NCBI GenBank assembly: GCA_902782225.1
Contig: CACZMF010000008.1
Span: 23,033-87,032 of the forward strand
From: an uncultured Bacteroidia bacterium
Lineage (GTDB): Bacteria; Bacteroidota; Bacteroidia; Bacteroidales; UBA932
Direction: 5' to 3'
Length of the DNA: 64,000 nucleotides
A program made the position numbers and the translations under genes. This document shows, piece by piece, positions 1 through 7,657 of this stretch (within the stretch, counting starts at the first letter, position 1; every line of letters starts with the position of its first letter). The notes beneath the pieces are model-generated. The model was given only the letters and a program-made list of their open reading frames with translations, was not told the DNA's origin and did no database searches.

Positions 1-189
1 CCGGAAAACGGAGGGCTTTCCACCGAGTTGCGCATACTTGCACTGATCCGCATGGGCATTCCGCAACGGCAGAAAATCGCCAAGGTCCTGAACATGTCCG
101 TCACGACGGTGTATTCATACCACAGTCTGCTCCAGAAGCATTCCCTGCACCCTGACGCGTCCTTCGACAGTATTATTGCTGAATTATAA
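1..189 (+). CDS. C-terminal fragment of a helix-turn-helix transcriptional regulator
   Basis: The frame is open from the first base of the window and ends with TAA at 187-189, so the 5' part lies outside. The last 62 residues carry a LuxR/sigma-region-4 style helix-turn-helix: a helix ending in the segment ELRILALIRMGI, then IAKVLNMSVTTVYSYHS, which matches the usual turn and recognition helix with conserved Thr-Val-Tyr. This resembles the C-terminus of the Bacteroidales TPR-type regulators annotated with DUF6377. What it regulates cannot be judged from the fragment. The downstream FMN-reductase remnant starts 35 bases later in the same direction. Confidence 0.65.
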   Translation, partial: PENGGLSTELRILALIRMGIPQRQKIAKVLNMSVTTVYSYHSLLQKHSLHPDASFDSIIAEL

Positions 190-224
190 TCCATCTAACA
201 ATAATTAACAATAACGGAAAGACC

Positions 225-420
225 ATGAAAGTACTTATGATCAACGGAAGCCCGCACCAGAAGGGCAACACGGCCATCGCCCTGGGCGAAATTGCAAAAC
301 AGCTGGAAAAGAACGGAATCGACAGCGAGATTGTCTGGATCGGCAATAGCGCAGTCCGGGGTTGCATCGCCTGTGGAAAATGACGGCGAACCGTGGGAGG
401 CGATGAACTTCATCCGATAG
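225..420 (+). pseudogene. Remnant of a flavodoxin-fold NADPH-dependent FMN reductase / iron-sulfur flavoprotein
   Basis: From ATG 225 the frame reads 52 codons with the FMN-binding loop of the family (GSPHQKGNTAIAL, residues 8-20) and the Cys motif GCIACGK near residue 46, then stops at TGA 381-383. Family members usually run to about 180-200 residues with a second Cys after GCIACGKC. A +1 frame just downstream reads ENDGEPWEAMNFIR and stops at 418-420, which looks like the normal C-terminal tail (…NFIR) of the same family. The simplest reading is an internal deletion joining the N-terminus to the C-terminus out of frame. A weak reading frame continues at 422-565 but I cannot assign it. Confidence 0.6.
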
Positions 421-566
421 GTTCGTCACACCTGAAGGCCCTTTCGTCATCAAGGGTCCCTACTTCGTCTATAAATATGATGCACTCAAACTCCAGAGAT
501 TGCACAAATGCACGGATTATCCCGCCTGCAATAGCGAACTTTGCAGGGTAAAAAAGCAGGGATGAT

Positions 567-1013
567 TCAAGCGCGCTTTTCCAGCAGTCTGGCGATGATA
601 TCGTCGAGCATCCCGAACAATCCGGGCACAGTCTCCGGGGTGACGCTCTCGCAGAGTACGGAACTGCCCACCGTTTCAGGCACATCTGCAAGTGCCTGCT
701 GAAGCTGCCTTCCCTTTTTGGTCAGCCCCACTATCATCTGGCGGGCATCCTTTCTGCCCTGGCGGCGGGAAACAATCCCCTCGGCCTCCATGCGCTTGAG
801 CAGCGGCGTGACCGTGTTGGTCTCCAGGAGCAGGCGCCTGGCGATATCGTTCACAGGCTGTTCATCCTTTTCCCACAGCACCAGCAATACCAGATACTGC
901 GGATAGGTCAGTCCGTACCCCGACAGCAGCGGATGATATGCCTGGGTGATCAGGCGCGACGCCGTGTAGAGCCTGAAACAGAGCTGGTTGTCAAGCCTGA
1001 ACTTCTCTTCCAT
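567..1013 (-). CDS. MarR-family transcriptional regulator, OhrR-like
   Basis: This 148-residue protein has the OhrR/MgrA-type layout: an N-terminal helix containing NQLCFRLY with a single Cys at residue 12, the position of the peroxide-sensing Cys of OhrR, then a winged helix (about residues 40-110) with the recognition-helix segment ETNTVTPLLKRMEAEGIVSR. OhrR proteins release their operators when that Cys is oxidised by organic hydroperoxide. The ATG at 1013 overlaps the gpx stop as TGATG, implying translational coupling; a GTG one codon earlier is less likely. Its partner is a peroxidase, so a self-regulated peroxide response is inferred, and a palindrome in the shared promoter fits this. 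Confidence 0.85.
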   Translation of the reverse strand: MEEKFRLDNQLCFRLYTASRLITQAYHPLLSGYGLTYPQYLVLLVLWEKDEQPVNDIARRLLLETNTVTPLLKRMEAEGIVSRRQGRKDARQMIVGLTKKGRQLQQALADVPETVGSSVLCESVTPETVPGLFGMLDDIIARLLEKRA

Positions 1014-1555
1014 CACAGCATCTCCTCAATATCCTTCTCGAAAGAAGCGGGCTCGGCGACGGGAGCGAAGCGCTTGATGACGGTGCCATCGCGGCTCACC
1101 AGGAATTTCGTGAAGTTCCAGAGAATGTCGTTGTCTTTTTTGGCGCTCTTGCTGATACCCTTCAGCATGGTGCGGGTCGCTTTTGCCTTCAGGCCTTTGT
1201 ACTCTTCGGCGGGAGCCGCAGCTTTCAAATATGCGAATACAGGGCTCTCTGCAGGGCCGTTGACGTCCGTTTTCTGCATAAGCTGGAAAGTCACGCCGTG
1301 GTTCAGGCGGCAGAATTCGGCAATCTCCTCGTCGCTGCCGGGCTCCTGGTGGGCAAACTGGTCGCAAGGGAAACCGATGATGACCAGTCCACGGTCCTTA
1401 AATTTCTGATTAAGGGCCTCCAGTCCGTCATACTGAGGGGTGAATCCGCATTTGGAAGCGGTGTTGACTATAAGGAGAACCTTACCTTCGAACTGGGCGA
1501 AATCCAGTTCAGCGCCCTTGTTGGTCAGGGCCTTGAAATCGTAAATCTTTGCCAT
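1013..1555 (-). CDS. Glutathione peroxidase family protein (thiol peroxidase)
   Basis: 180 residues, the usual size of bacterial GPx. The peroxidatic Cys is Cys36 in NTASKCGFTPQYDGL, the catalytic Gln lies in FPCDQF (about residue 66), and the Trp-Asn pair is W146-N147 in WNFTKF. Cys replaces selenocysteine, as normal in bacteria; such enzymes usually use thioredoxin rather than glutathione, which is family knowledge. An open frame extends 24 codons upstream but passes through the promoter, so the ATG at 1555 (MAKIYDF) is taken as the start. It is the first gene of a two-gene operon with the OhrR-like regulator. Confidence 0.93.
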   Translation of the reverse strand: MAKIYDFKALTNKGAELDFAQFEGKVLLIVNTASKCGFTPQYDGLEALNQKFKDRGLVIIGFPCDQFAHQEPGSDEEIAEFCRLNHGVTFQLMQKTDVNGPAESPVFAYLKAAAPAEEYKGLKAKATRTMLKGISKSAKKDNDILWNFTKFLVSRDGTVIKRFAPVAEPASFEKDIEEML

Positions 1556-1583
1556 ATCTTTATAATTTATATCGTTCACGATG

Positions 1584-1613
1584 CAAATATACGACTTTAT
1601 TTTTATATCGCAA
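1584..1613 (-). promoter_or_regulatory. Bacteroidetes-type promoter of gpx-marR
   Basis: On the minus strand a TTG (1613-1611) is followed after exactly 19 bases by TATATTTG (1591-1584), matching the -33/-7 consensus TTG-N19-TAnnTTTG. The expected transcription start leaves a leader of roughly 20 bases before ATG 1555. Confidence 0.75.
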
Positions 1614-1620
1614 GCGATAT
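1605..1620. promoter_or_regulatory. Candidate operator palindrome for the OhrR-like repressor
   Basis: ATATCGC-AA-GCGATAT is a perfect 7+7 inverted repeat with a 2-base centre. Its centre is the -33 TTG of the gpx promoter, so a bound dimer would block RNA polymerase. Size and symmetry suit a MarR-family dimer; assignment to the adjacent regulator is inference. Confidence 0.6.
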
Positions 1621-1670
1621 TTTTCAAAAATTGTGAAAAATCATTATATTCGCATTAAAAGTCTCTGCAT

Positions 1671-4600
1671 ATGAAACGTTTATACCTTGCGTTGATTATC
1701 ATAGCAGCCGCACTGGCAGCCTGCAAACAGCCCGAAGACCCCACCGACAAGCCCGCTCCCCCTCCCGGTCCGGTGGATCCTCCCCAGCCTGAGAACGTGG
1801 TCGGCCCCCTGAGCGTGGAAGGATCCTTTGCCGAAGACTCTTTCATCGCAGGCTTCCCCGGCTGGGCAGAAGGCGACGCCATAAGCTGCTTCGGCGCAGG
1901 TGGCACCCACGCAAAACTGACGGTAAAGAGCATCAGCGGCACAAAAGCGACCCTCGAAGGCGAGGGCGACTCCCTGGGCCCCTACACTGCAATCTATCCC
2001 TACAGCGCAGAGGACACCCTTGAGTCCGGAGTGATCACCACCACCGTCCCCCAAGACCAGCAGATCTCCGCCGGTCCCATCGACAGGCAGGCCTTTCCCG
2101 CCGTCGCAAAAGCCGACGGCAAAGCCCTGTCGTTCAAGAATATATGCGGCCTCATTTCGTTCGAAATAGCCGATGAGGGCATCACCGGCATCCTTGTCCA
2201 GAGCACTTCCGGCACTCCCCTTTCCGGCAAGATTTGCGTCAACCCCGCCACGGGAGAAATCACCAAGACAGAAGATAGTTCCGACCAGATACAGCTCAAG
2301 CCCGCCGGCGGCTCCTTCGCCCCCGGCACCTACTTTGCCGCCATACTCCCCGGCTCCCCGGGCGAACTCCGCATCACCCTTTCCGGCGGCTCCGCCATCA
2401 GGAAAGCCGGCAGGACCACCCAGACGGAAAGCATCACCCGCAACGGCTGCATCTCAGCCGGCGGCCTCGACGCCGCCAACGTGCAATGGATCTATGAACT
2501 GGGCAGTTACGACGACCTCAAGGCCTGGGTCGCCGACCGCGACAACTGGAGCCCGTCCGGCGACACCGTAGTCCTCACGGCCGACATAAACATGCAGGAC
2601 GAGCCCTGGACGCCCCTTGCGGACACCTATCCAGGCGTCTTCGACGGAGCCGGCCACTGCATCAGCCACGTCAACATCCAGTCCAGCACCCTGGCCAGCG
2701 TGGGCTTCTTCGGAAAGGGCTATGCCAAGGAAGTCAAAAACCTCACATTCGGCTCGGAAGACGGCAGGACCTATGACGGAACATCCTGTATCATAAGCGG
2801 ATACAACACCACAAACTCAAGTTCCTACTGGAGCTACACCGCTCCAATTGCCCTTCCTGCGGCAGACATAACAAACGTCACCAACTTCATCCCCGTGGCC
2901 GTGACCAGAGGCTCCAACCGAAGCAGCCGCGCCGGAGGCATCGCCGCCTGGGCGACCGGCAAGGTCAGCATCACCGGCTGCAGGAACTACGGCCCCATTT
3001 CCATCGAAGACCACGCCATCACCGAAGGCAGTTCCTACAAATATGTCTGCGCCGGCGGCATCCTGGGCGGCCAGAACACGGAGACTTCCGACGTCACCCT
3101 GACCGACTGCCACAACTACGGCAAGATCAGCAGCACTAACCACTGTTCCTACGGGCTCGGAGGCATCACAGGCCTCATCTACAGCACCGCCAAGCAGTTC
3201 ACTGCCGAGGGCTGCACCAACGAAGGCGACATCGAGCTCCTGTACTCCGCCACCCAGAACGACCTGTTCGCAGCCGGCGGCATAATCGGAAAAGTCGCCT
3301 GCAAAGCCGGAGCCGCCCTGCCCGAAATACGCAACTGCGTGAACAAGGGCCACATCCACAGCGAAGCCGTCCACCAGCACTACGTCGGAGGCATCGCAGG
3401 CCGCGCCGACGGCGTCTCGATCACCGGCTGCCGCAACGAAGGCAGCATCGAAATCGACCACTCCGGACAGGCCTCGACCCGCTTCCAGATGATAGGCGGC
3501 ATACTCGCGGCCGCCATGGGCGACGGAGGCGCCAACTCGCTGAAAGACAACGTGAACACTGGCCACATCAGCATGAAGGTAGCTTCCTCAGGCCACAACA
3601 AGACGCCATCGAGTTCCTCCACTTTCTACGGCGTCAATGCCGGCGGAATACTGGGCATGGGAGGCAATGTCTCCGCCCTGAGCGGCAACCGCAACCAAGG
3701 TGAACTTAACGTAGAGAACGCTTTCAGCGCAAGCAACAGCGCATATCCCGCCACCATCCACGCAGGCGGCATACTCGGCTACGACTACGGCTCCGTGGAG
3801 AACTTCTCCGAAAACGAATTCAGCGGCATCGTCTCAGCCGCCACCACAAAGGCAACTACCGTTCCTTCAAAGGTTTACGCCGGAGGAATGGCCGGCCGGC
3901 TCAAGTCGGCGACAATCATCAGCGGCAACTCGAAAGGCACCGTGCAGGCCACGACGGCCGATGCTTCCGGCCTCCGCTACGCCGGATCGGTGGCGGGCTA
4001 CAACGACGGCACCATCGTCAAATGCGACTACGCCGGCACCGTCAACGGCGCCCCTGCCGACGGGAGCAACATCGTCGGCGGCGGCAATCTGCCGCAGGGC
4101 CAGGGCGACGGCCCGGGCGAAGGCGGCACCTTTGCCGTGAGCGAGAGCGACATCAGTTTCCCCGGCACCGGCTTCACCCGCAAGCTCATGACCGTATCGG
4201 CCGGCAGCAAGGACGTCTCCATCGCGCTCAGCGGCCTCGACTGGCTCAAGACCGAAAGCATCCCCGCGACGGTGGCCGCCGGCAAGAGCGCCACATTCAA
4301 CGTGGTGCCTGCCACAGGCAATATCGATGAAAAGCGCAGCGGCACGATGACAGTCAGCGAAAACGGAGGCGAGACCCGCACCGTGTCCGTGAGCCAGGGC
4401 GGCATGTACACCGCAGTGGACGGCTTCCCCGCCCGCTGGGAGATAGACAAAGGCGTCACCTACACCGAAGGCAACGCCGCCGGCCAGCGCTGGCTCAATG
4501 AGGGCATCGCTGCCACTGTGGCATCCCCGGACGTGGTCTCCAGCGCCCCCGGCACCGGCTACATCTCAGCCGGCAGCACCACCGGCAACAAGCTGGTCTA

Positions 4601-5813
4601 TTCCGTGGCCCCTTCCGGCACGCAGAACATCAGCATAGGCAACATGGGAGAAGGTGACTACATCCAGTTCAGCGTCCCCGTGACCAGCCTTCCCGCCGGC
4701 ACCGACGTGGATTTCATGCTGACGATCAACACCAACAACAACAAGACCCCGAAGTACTGGCTCTTCGAGTACTGGGACGGTGGCAGCTGGATCGCCCAGC
4801 CGCGCTACACCGCATCCGAAGACGGCAAGACGCAGTATTCCTTCGACGTCTATGACTACGACAGCAAGAACCACCGCACCTACATCACCACGTTCCGCCT
4901 CTCGAAGGCCGTGGAGGGCGCTTTCGTAAAGATGAGGGTGCGCGCAGTGGGCAAGGTGAACTGCAGCGGGGCCGCCCTCACGCCCACCCCCAACGCCTAT
5001 ATGAACTTCCCGTGCACGACCTACCATGCCTGCGTCATCAACGCCTATCCGGGAGTCCCGGCGAAGGAGGCGACGCCGGTCAAGCTGCTGCAGCTGGGGA
5101 ACAGTTTCACCTACTACAACGGTTCCGCCTTCAAGCTCAAGCAGATATGCCGGGCCGAGGGCCATGCCACCTCCGTCCGCATCAACGTCAAGGGATCGCA
5201 GGAATTCGCCGAGCACCTCGACGTGCTCCCCTTCTCCCAGCGCGTGATAGCCGAGGGAGGCTACGACAAGGCGATAATTCAGGACGGCTCCTACTACCAC
5301 GCCGAATATGCGGCCGGCAGCAAATCCGCCATACAGGGAGTCACCCCCGACTACACGCCGGAGGAGATTCTCCTCTATACCAAGCGCCTTAGCGCAGCCA
5401 TTAAGGAGAAATCTCCCGGCTCCAAGGTGATTCTGGAAAGCGTGTGGTCCTATCCCTACAAGACCCTGGGCAACTTCCTGGGCTTCGGAAGCTACGAGAA
5501 TTTCGACGCCATGCAGTGGCAGGGTTCCTGCGCAATAGCCGACGCCGACCCCAACACCGATATCGTGTCCCCCATCGGCAAGGCTTTCGCCCTTGCCCGC
5601 TCGGCGGAATACGGATTCACAGAAAAATACAACTGGCTGCTCTACACCGACAATTACCATCCCAACCGCTACGGGTCCTACCTCAAGGCATGCGTGAACT
5701 ACCTCATACTGTTCGGCGAGCCCTTCGGCGCACATCCTGCCGACTGCGACATCCCCCCGGCAGAGGCCGCCAAGTTGCGCGAGATAGCGATGAAAACAGT
5801 ACTCGGACAGTAG
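1671..5813 (+). CDS. Giant multidomain surface lipoprotein: fimbrillin-like, beta-helix repeats, BACON, SGNH hydrolase
   Basis: 1380 residues with a lipobox signal peptide (…ALAAC, Cys18) and a Pro-rich linker. Domains in order: a fimbrillin-like (Mfa/FimA) region about 40-265; a beta-helix about 280-810 with GLUG-like repeats (GGI.G…C.N.G.I); a BACON domain about 820-912; a carbohydrate-binding-like beta-sandwich about 920-1120; and a DUF4886-like SGNH hydrolase from 1136 to the end, with LGNSF (nucleophile Ser near 1143) and the DNYHPN block (Asp about 1327, His about 1330). It is probably displayed on the outer surface and deacylates a glycan or similar ester; the substrate is unknown. It stands alone between divergent gpx and the next lipoprotein. 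Its first two domains recur in the proteins at 44813-48664 and 49211-52348. Confidence 0.85.
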   Translation: MKRLYLALIIIAAALAACKQPEDPTDKPAPPPGPVDPPQPENVVGPLSVEGSFAEDSFIAGFPGWAEGDAISCFGAGGTHAKLTVKSISGTKATLEGEGDSLGPYTAIYPYSAEDTLESGVITTTVPQDQQISAGPIDRQAFPAVAKADGKALSFKNICGLISFEIADEGITGILVQSTSGTPLSGKICVNPATGEITKTEDSSDQIQLKPAGGSFAPGTYFAAILPGSPGELRITLSGGSAIRKAGRTTQTESITRNGCISAGGLDAANVQWIYELGSYDDLKAWVADRDNWSPSGDTVVLTADINMQDEPWTPLADTYPGVFDGAGHCISHVNIQSSTLASVGFFGKGYAKEVKNLTFGSEDGRTYDGTSCIISGYNTTNSSSYWSYTAPIALPAADITNVTNFIPVAVTRGSNRSSRAGGIAAWATGKVSITGCRNYGPISIEDHAITEGSSYKYVCAGGILGGQNTETSDVTLTDCHNYGKISSTNHCSYGLGGITGLIYSTAKQFTAEGCTNEGDIELLYSATQNDLFAAGGIIGKVACKAGAALPEIRNCVNKGHIHSEAVHQHYVGGIAGRADGVSITGCRNEGSIEIDHSGQASTRFQMIGGILAAAMGDGGANSLKDNVNTGHISMKVASSGHNKTPSSSSTFYGVNAGGILGMGGNVSALSGNRNQGELNVENAFSASNSAYPATIHAGGILGYDYGSVENFSENEFSGIVSAATTKATTVPSKVYAGGMAGRLKSATIISGNSKGTVQATTADASGLRYAGSVAGYNDGTIVKCDYAGTVNGAPADGSNIVGGGNLPQGQGDGPGEGGTFAVSESDISFPGTGFTRKLMTVSAGSKDVSIALSGLDWLKTESIPATVAAGKSATFNVVPATGNIDEKRSGTMTVSENGGETRTVSVSQGGMYTAVDGFPARWEIDKGVTYTEGNAAGQRWLNEGIAATVASPDVVSSAPGTGYISAGSTTGNKLVYSVAPSGTQNISIGNMGEGDYIQFSVPVTSLPAGTDVDFMLTINTNNNKTPKYWLFEYWDGGSWIAQPRYTASEDGKTQYSFDVYDYDSKNHRTYITTFRLSKAVEGAFVKMRVRAVGKVNCSGAALTPTPNAYMNFPCTTYHACVINAYPGVPAKEATPVKLLQLGNSFTYYNGSAFKLKQICRAEGHATSVRINVKGSQEFAEHLDVLPFSQRVIAEGGYDKAIIQDGSYYHAEYAAGSKSAIQGVTPDYTPEEILLYTKRLSAAIKEKSPGSKVILESVWSYPYKTLGNFLGFGSYENFDAMQWQGSCAIADADPNTDIVSPIGKAFALARSAEYGFTEKYNWLLYTDNYHPNRYGSYLKACVNYLILFGEPFGAHPADCDIPPAEAAKLREIAMKTVLGQ

Positions 5814-5883
5814 CCGGCCCCCGCGTCATTTTGTGTTATGCATTATTTTTTATAACTTGCCGGTACTTTAATCAAACTGCTTT

Positions 5884-6675
5884 ATGAAAAAGTATATCCT
5901 TGCTATCATCATTGCTTCCGGGTTCTGTCTGTCGGGCTGCGTCCTGAACGGTCTCCTGGACCCTGACGGCTATATCGACAAGTGGTCTGGCCTTGTCAAC
6001 GAGACCAAGCACGATGCCATCGTCAACCGCAACACCATCAGCTACGGCGACCACACATACACCGTATCCGGCACCATAGACTACGATTTCGATCCCGTCA
6101 GTTTCGAGAAGACCCCCACGGCATCCGTGACCTTCACCAACATCCCTTCCGGCTACAATGAGTTCAAGGCCGTCTATGAAGGCCTTCTCGGCAAGAGCCT
6201 GATCGGCACCACGGCCATGGTGCCCATGGCGCTGGAGATTTATGCCCGCAGTTCGGTGACCGGCAAGAAATGCCTCACGCTGCTCTGCAAGGACGATGCG
6301 ACCGTGGACGGAATCATCCGCGTCTTCAGGACGAAGATCATCCCTTCCACCGCCGCCGGAGTCGACGACCCCTATCTTCAGCGTTATCTTCCCGCAGCCC
6401 TGCTGAAAGGCGCCGTCTACGACAACGCCTACAAGCCGGATGAGCCCTACACAGTGGAGATCGGCCCGTCCATCAACAAGCCCCAGGACACAAAGATGGC
6501 TCCCTATGGCTCTGTGTATTACACATATATCTACTGCGACGGCTGGGAGACCAGGGCAAGGAACGTGGACCTTTTCCTGCCCAGGGATGAGAGTCTCTAC
6601 AAAGTGCAGATCTGCTCCTCCTGCTACGTCCAGTGCAGGACTATCTTCAAAGGCCCCTGGGAAGGCCTGAAATAG
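5884..6675 (+). CDS. Lipoprotein of unknown function (DUF6935-like)
   Basis: 263 residues. The signal peptide ends in a lipobox, LSGC, with Cys19. The body is mostly beta with a central conserved-looking helix (VYEGLLGKSLIGTTAMVPM) and ALEIYARSSVTGKKCLTLL, which I associate with Bacteroidales proteins labelled DUF6935; I am not certain of that family. No catalytic motif is visible. It follows the giant lipoprotein by 70 bases and precedes the CDF transporter by 20 bases, so it may head the operon 5884-11163. Confidence 0.7.
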   Translation: MKKYILAIIIASGFCLSGCVLNGLLDPDGYIDKWSGLVNETKHDAIVNRNTISYGDHTYTVSGTIDYDFDPVSFEKTPTASVTFTNIPSGYNEFKAVYEGLLGKSLIGTTAMVPMALEIYARSSVTGKKCLTLLCKDDATVDGIIRVFRTKIIPSTAAGVDDPYLQRYLPAALLKGAVYDNAYKPDEPYTVEIGPSINKPQDTKMAPYGSVYYTYIYCDGWETRARNVDLFLPRDESLYKVQICSSCYVQCRTIFKGPWEGLK

Positions 6676-6695
6676 CGTAAGGAGCCGGCTGGAGT

Positions 6696-7583
6696 ATGAC
6701 CCGGCAGAAGGAAATCTACAAAGTGACCGTCCTTGGAGGAGTGGCGAACCTGCTCCTCGTGGGATTCAAGTTCATGGCGGGCATCGCCGGACGGTCCGGG
6801 GCGATGATTGCGGATGCCGTGCACTCGGTGTCGGACCTCGTGACCGACGTGGTGGTGCTGGTGTTCGTGAAGCTCAGCTCGAAACCGCAGGACAGTTCCC
6901 ACGATTTCGGGCACGGAAAGTTCGAGACCATCGCTTCTCTGTTCATCGGCCTCGCGCTTGCTGCCGCGGCCGTGGGGATAGTGGTGGACGGCGCCACGAA
7001 ACTGGCCCGCTGGCTTCAGGGAGAAGACCTCCCCTCGCCCGGAAAAATCGCCCTCTGGGGTGCGCTGGTGTCGATTGTAATCAAGGAGCTCTGCTACCAG
7101 TACACCTACCGCAAGGGAAAGAAACTGGAGTCGCAGGTGGTGATCGCAAACGCCTGGCACCACCGCTCCGATGCGCTGTCTTCGGTGGGCGCAGCAGTCG
7201 GCATCGCCGGCGCCATCTTCCTCGGCGACAGGTGGACCGTGCTCGATCCCCTGGCTTCGGTCGTGGTCGGAGCCATGCTCGTGAAGGTGGCCTGGGACCT
7301 GCTGGGGCCCAGCATTGGCGAACTGACGGAGCAGTCGCTCCCGGAAGAGACTGAGAAAGAAATACTTAAGCTTATAGAATCCGTCGATGGAGTCGCCGAT
7401 CCCCACAACCTCCGCACTCGCCGCATAGGCAGTAACATAGCTGCCGAGGTCCATATCCGCATGGACGGAAACCTGACCCTCAACGAAGCCCACGAAAAGG
7501 CTTCGGCAATCGAGCGCCTGTACGGGGAACGCTTCGGCAAAGACTCCCACATAATCATTCATATGGAGCCCGGCAAGCAATGA
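6696..7583 (+). CDS. Cation diffusion facilitator (CDF) divalent-metal exporter
   Basis: 295 residues, typical CDF length. The transmembrane metal site is seen as H43-x3-D47 in AVHSVSDLVTD (TM2) and HHRSD in TM5 (near residue 155). DFGHGKFE after TM2 is a family signature. The cytoplasmic C-terminal domain (about 210-290) ends in HIIIHMEP, as in dimeric Zn/Co/Fe/Mn exporters. HxxxD in TM2 is often seen in Zn-type members, but the metal cannot be fixed from sequence. It follows the lipoprotein closely, and its stop overlaps the start of a 25-codon ORF (ATGA), so all are likely cotranscribed. Confidence 0.93.
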   Translation: MTRQKEIYKVTVLGGVANLLLVGFKFMAGIAGRSGAMIADAVHSVSDLVTDVVVLVFVKLSSKPQDSSHDFGHGKFETIASLFIGLALAAAAVGIVVDGATKLARWLQGEDLPSPGKIALWGALVSIVIKELCYQYTYRKGKKLESQVVIANAWHHRSDALSSVGAAVGIAGAIFLGDRWTVLDPLASVVVGAMLVKVAWDLLGPSIGELTEQSLPEETEKEILKLIESVDGVADPHNLRTRRIGSNIAAEVHIRMDGNLTLNEAHEKASAIERLYGERFGKDSHIIIHMEPGKQ

Positions 7584-7657
7584 AAAGAATTCTGATCGCC
7601 ACCCTGCTACTGCTACCCATCGCATCACCTGCACAAAACACCTTTTCCAATGACTGA
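7580..7657 (+). CDS. 25-residue ORF made of a signal peptide only
   Basis: ATG 7580 overlaps the CDF stop as ATGA. The product is a short classical signal peptide, MKRILIATLLLLPIASPAQ, followed by only six residues (NTFSND) and TGA at 7655-7657, inside the start of the next gene (ATG 7650). It is either the stump of a deleted secreted-protein gene or a coupling ORF that hands ribosomes to the kinase gene. No mature protein is encoded, so it has no likely function of its own after export. Confidence 0.45.
   Translation: MKRILIATLLLLPIASPAQNTFSND

Noticed and set aside
421-566. Frame 422-565 as a separate small gene
   Set aside because: No start codon after the upstream stop and no recognisable family; kept only as possible decayed sequence.
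2900-4000. Regular Gly-rich repeats in the giant lipoprotein as a possible CRISPR or DNA tandem repeat
   Set aside because: The repetition is at protein level (GLUG-like rungs) with varied codons and spacing; no conserved DNA repeat unit.
4566-5735. Open frame of 389 codons antisense to the giant lipoprotein
   Set aside because: Low-complexity Val/Gly/Leu-rich translation, no family features; shadow of the real gene.
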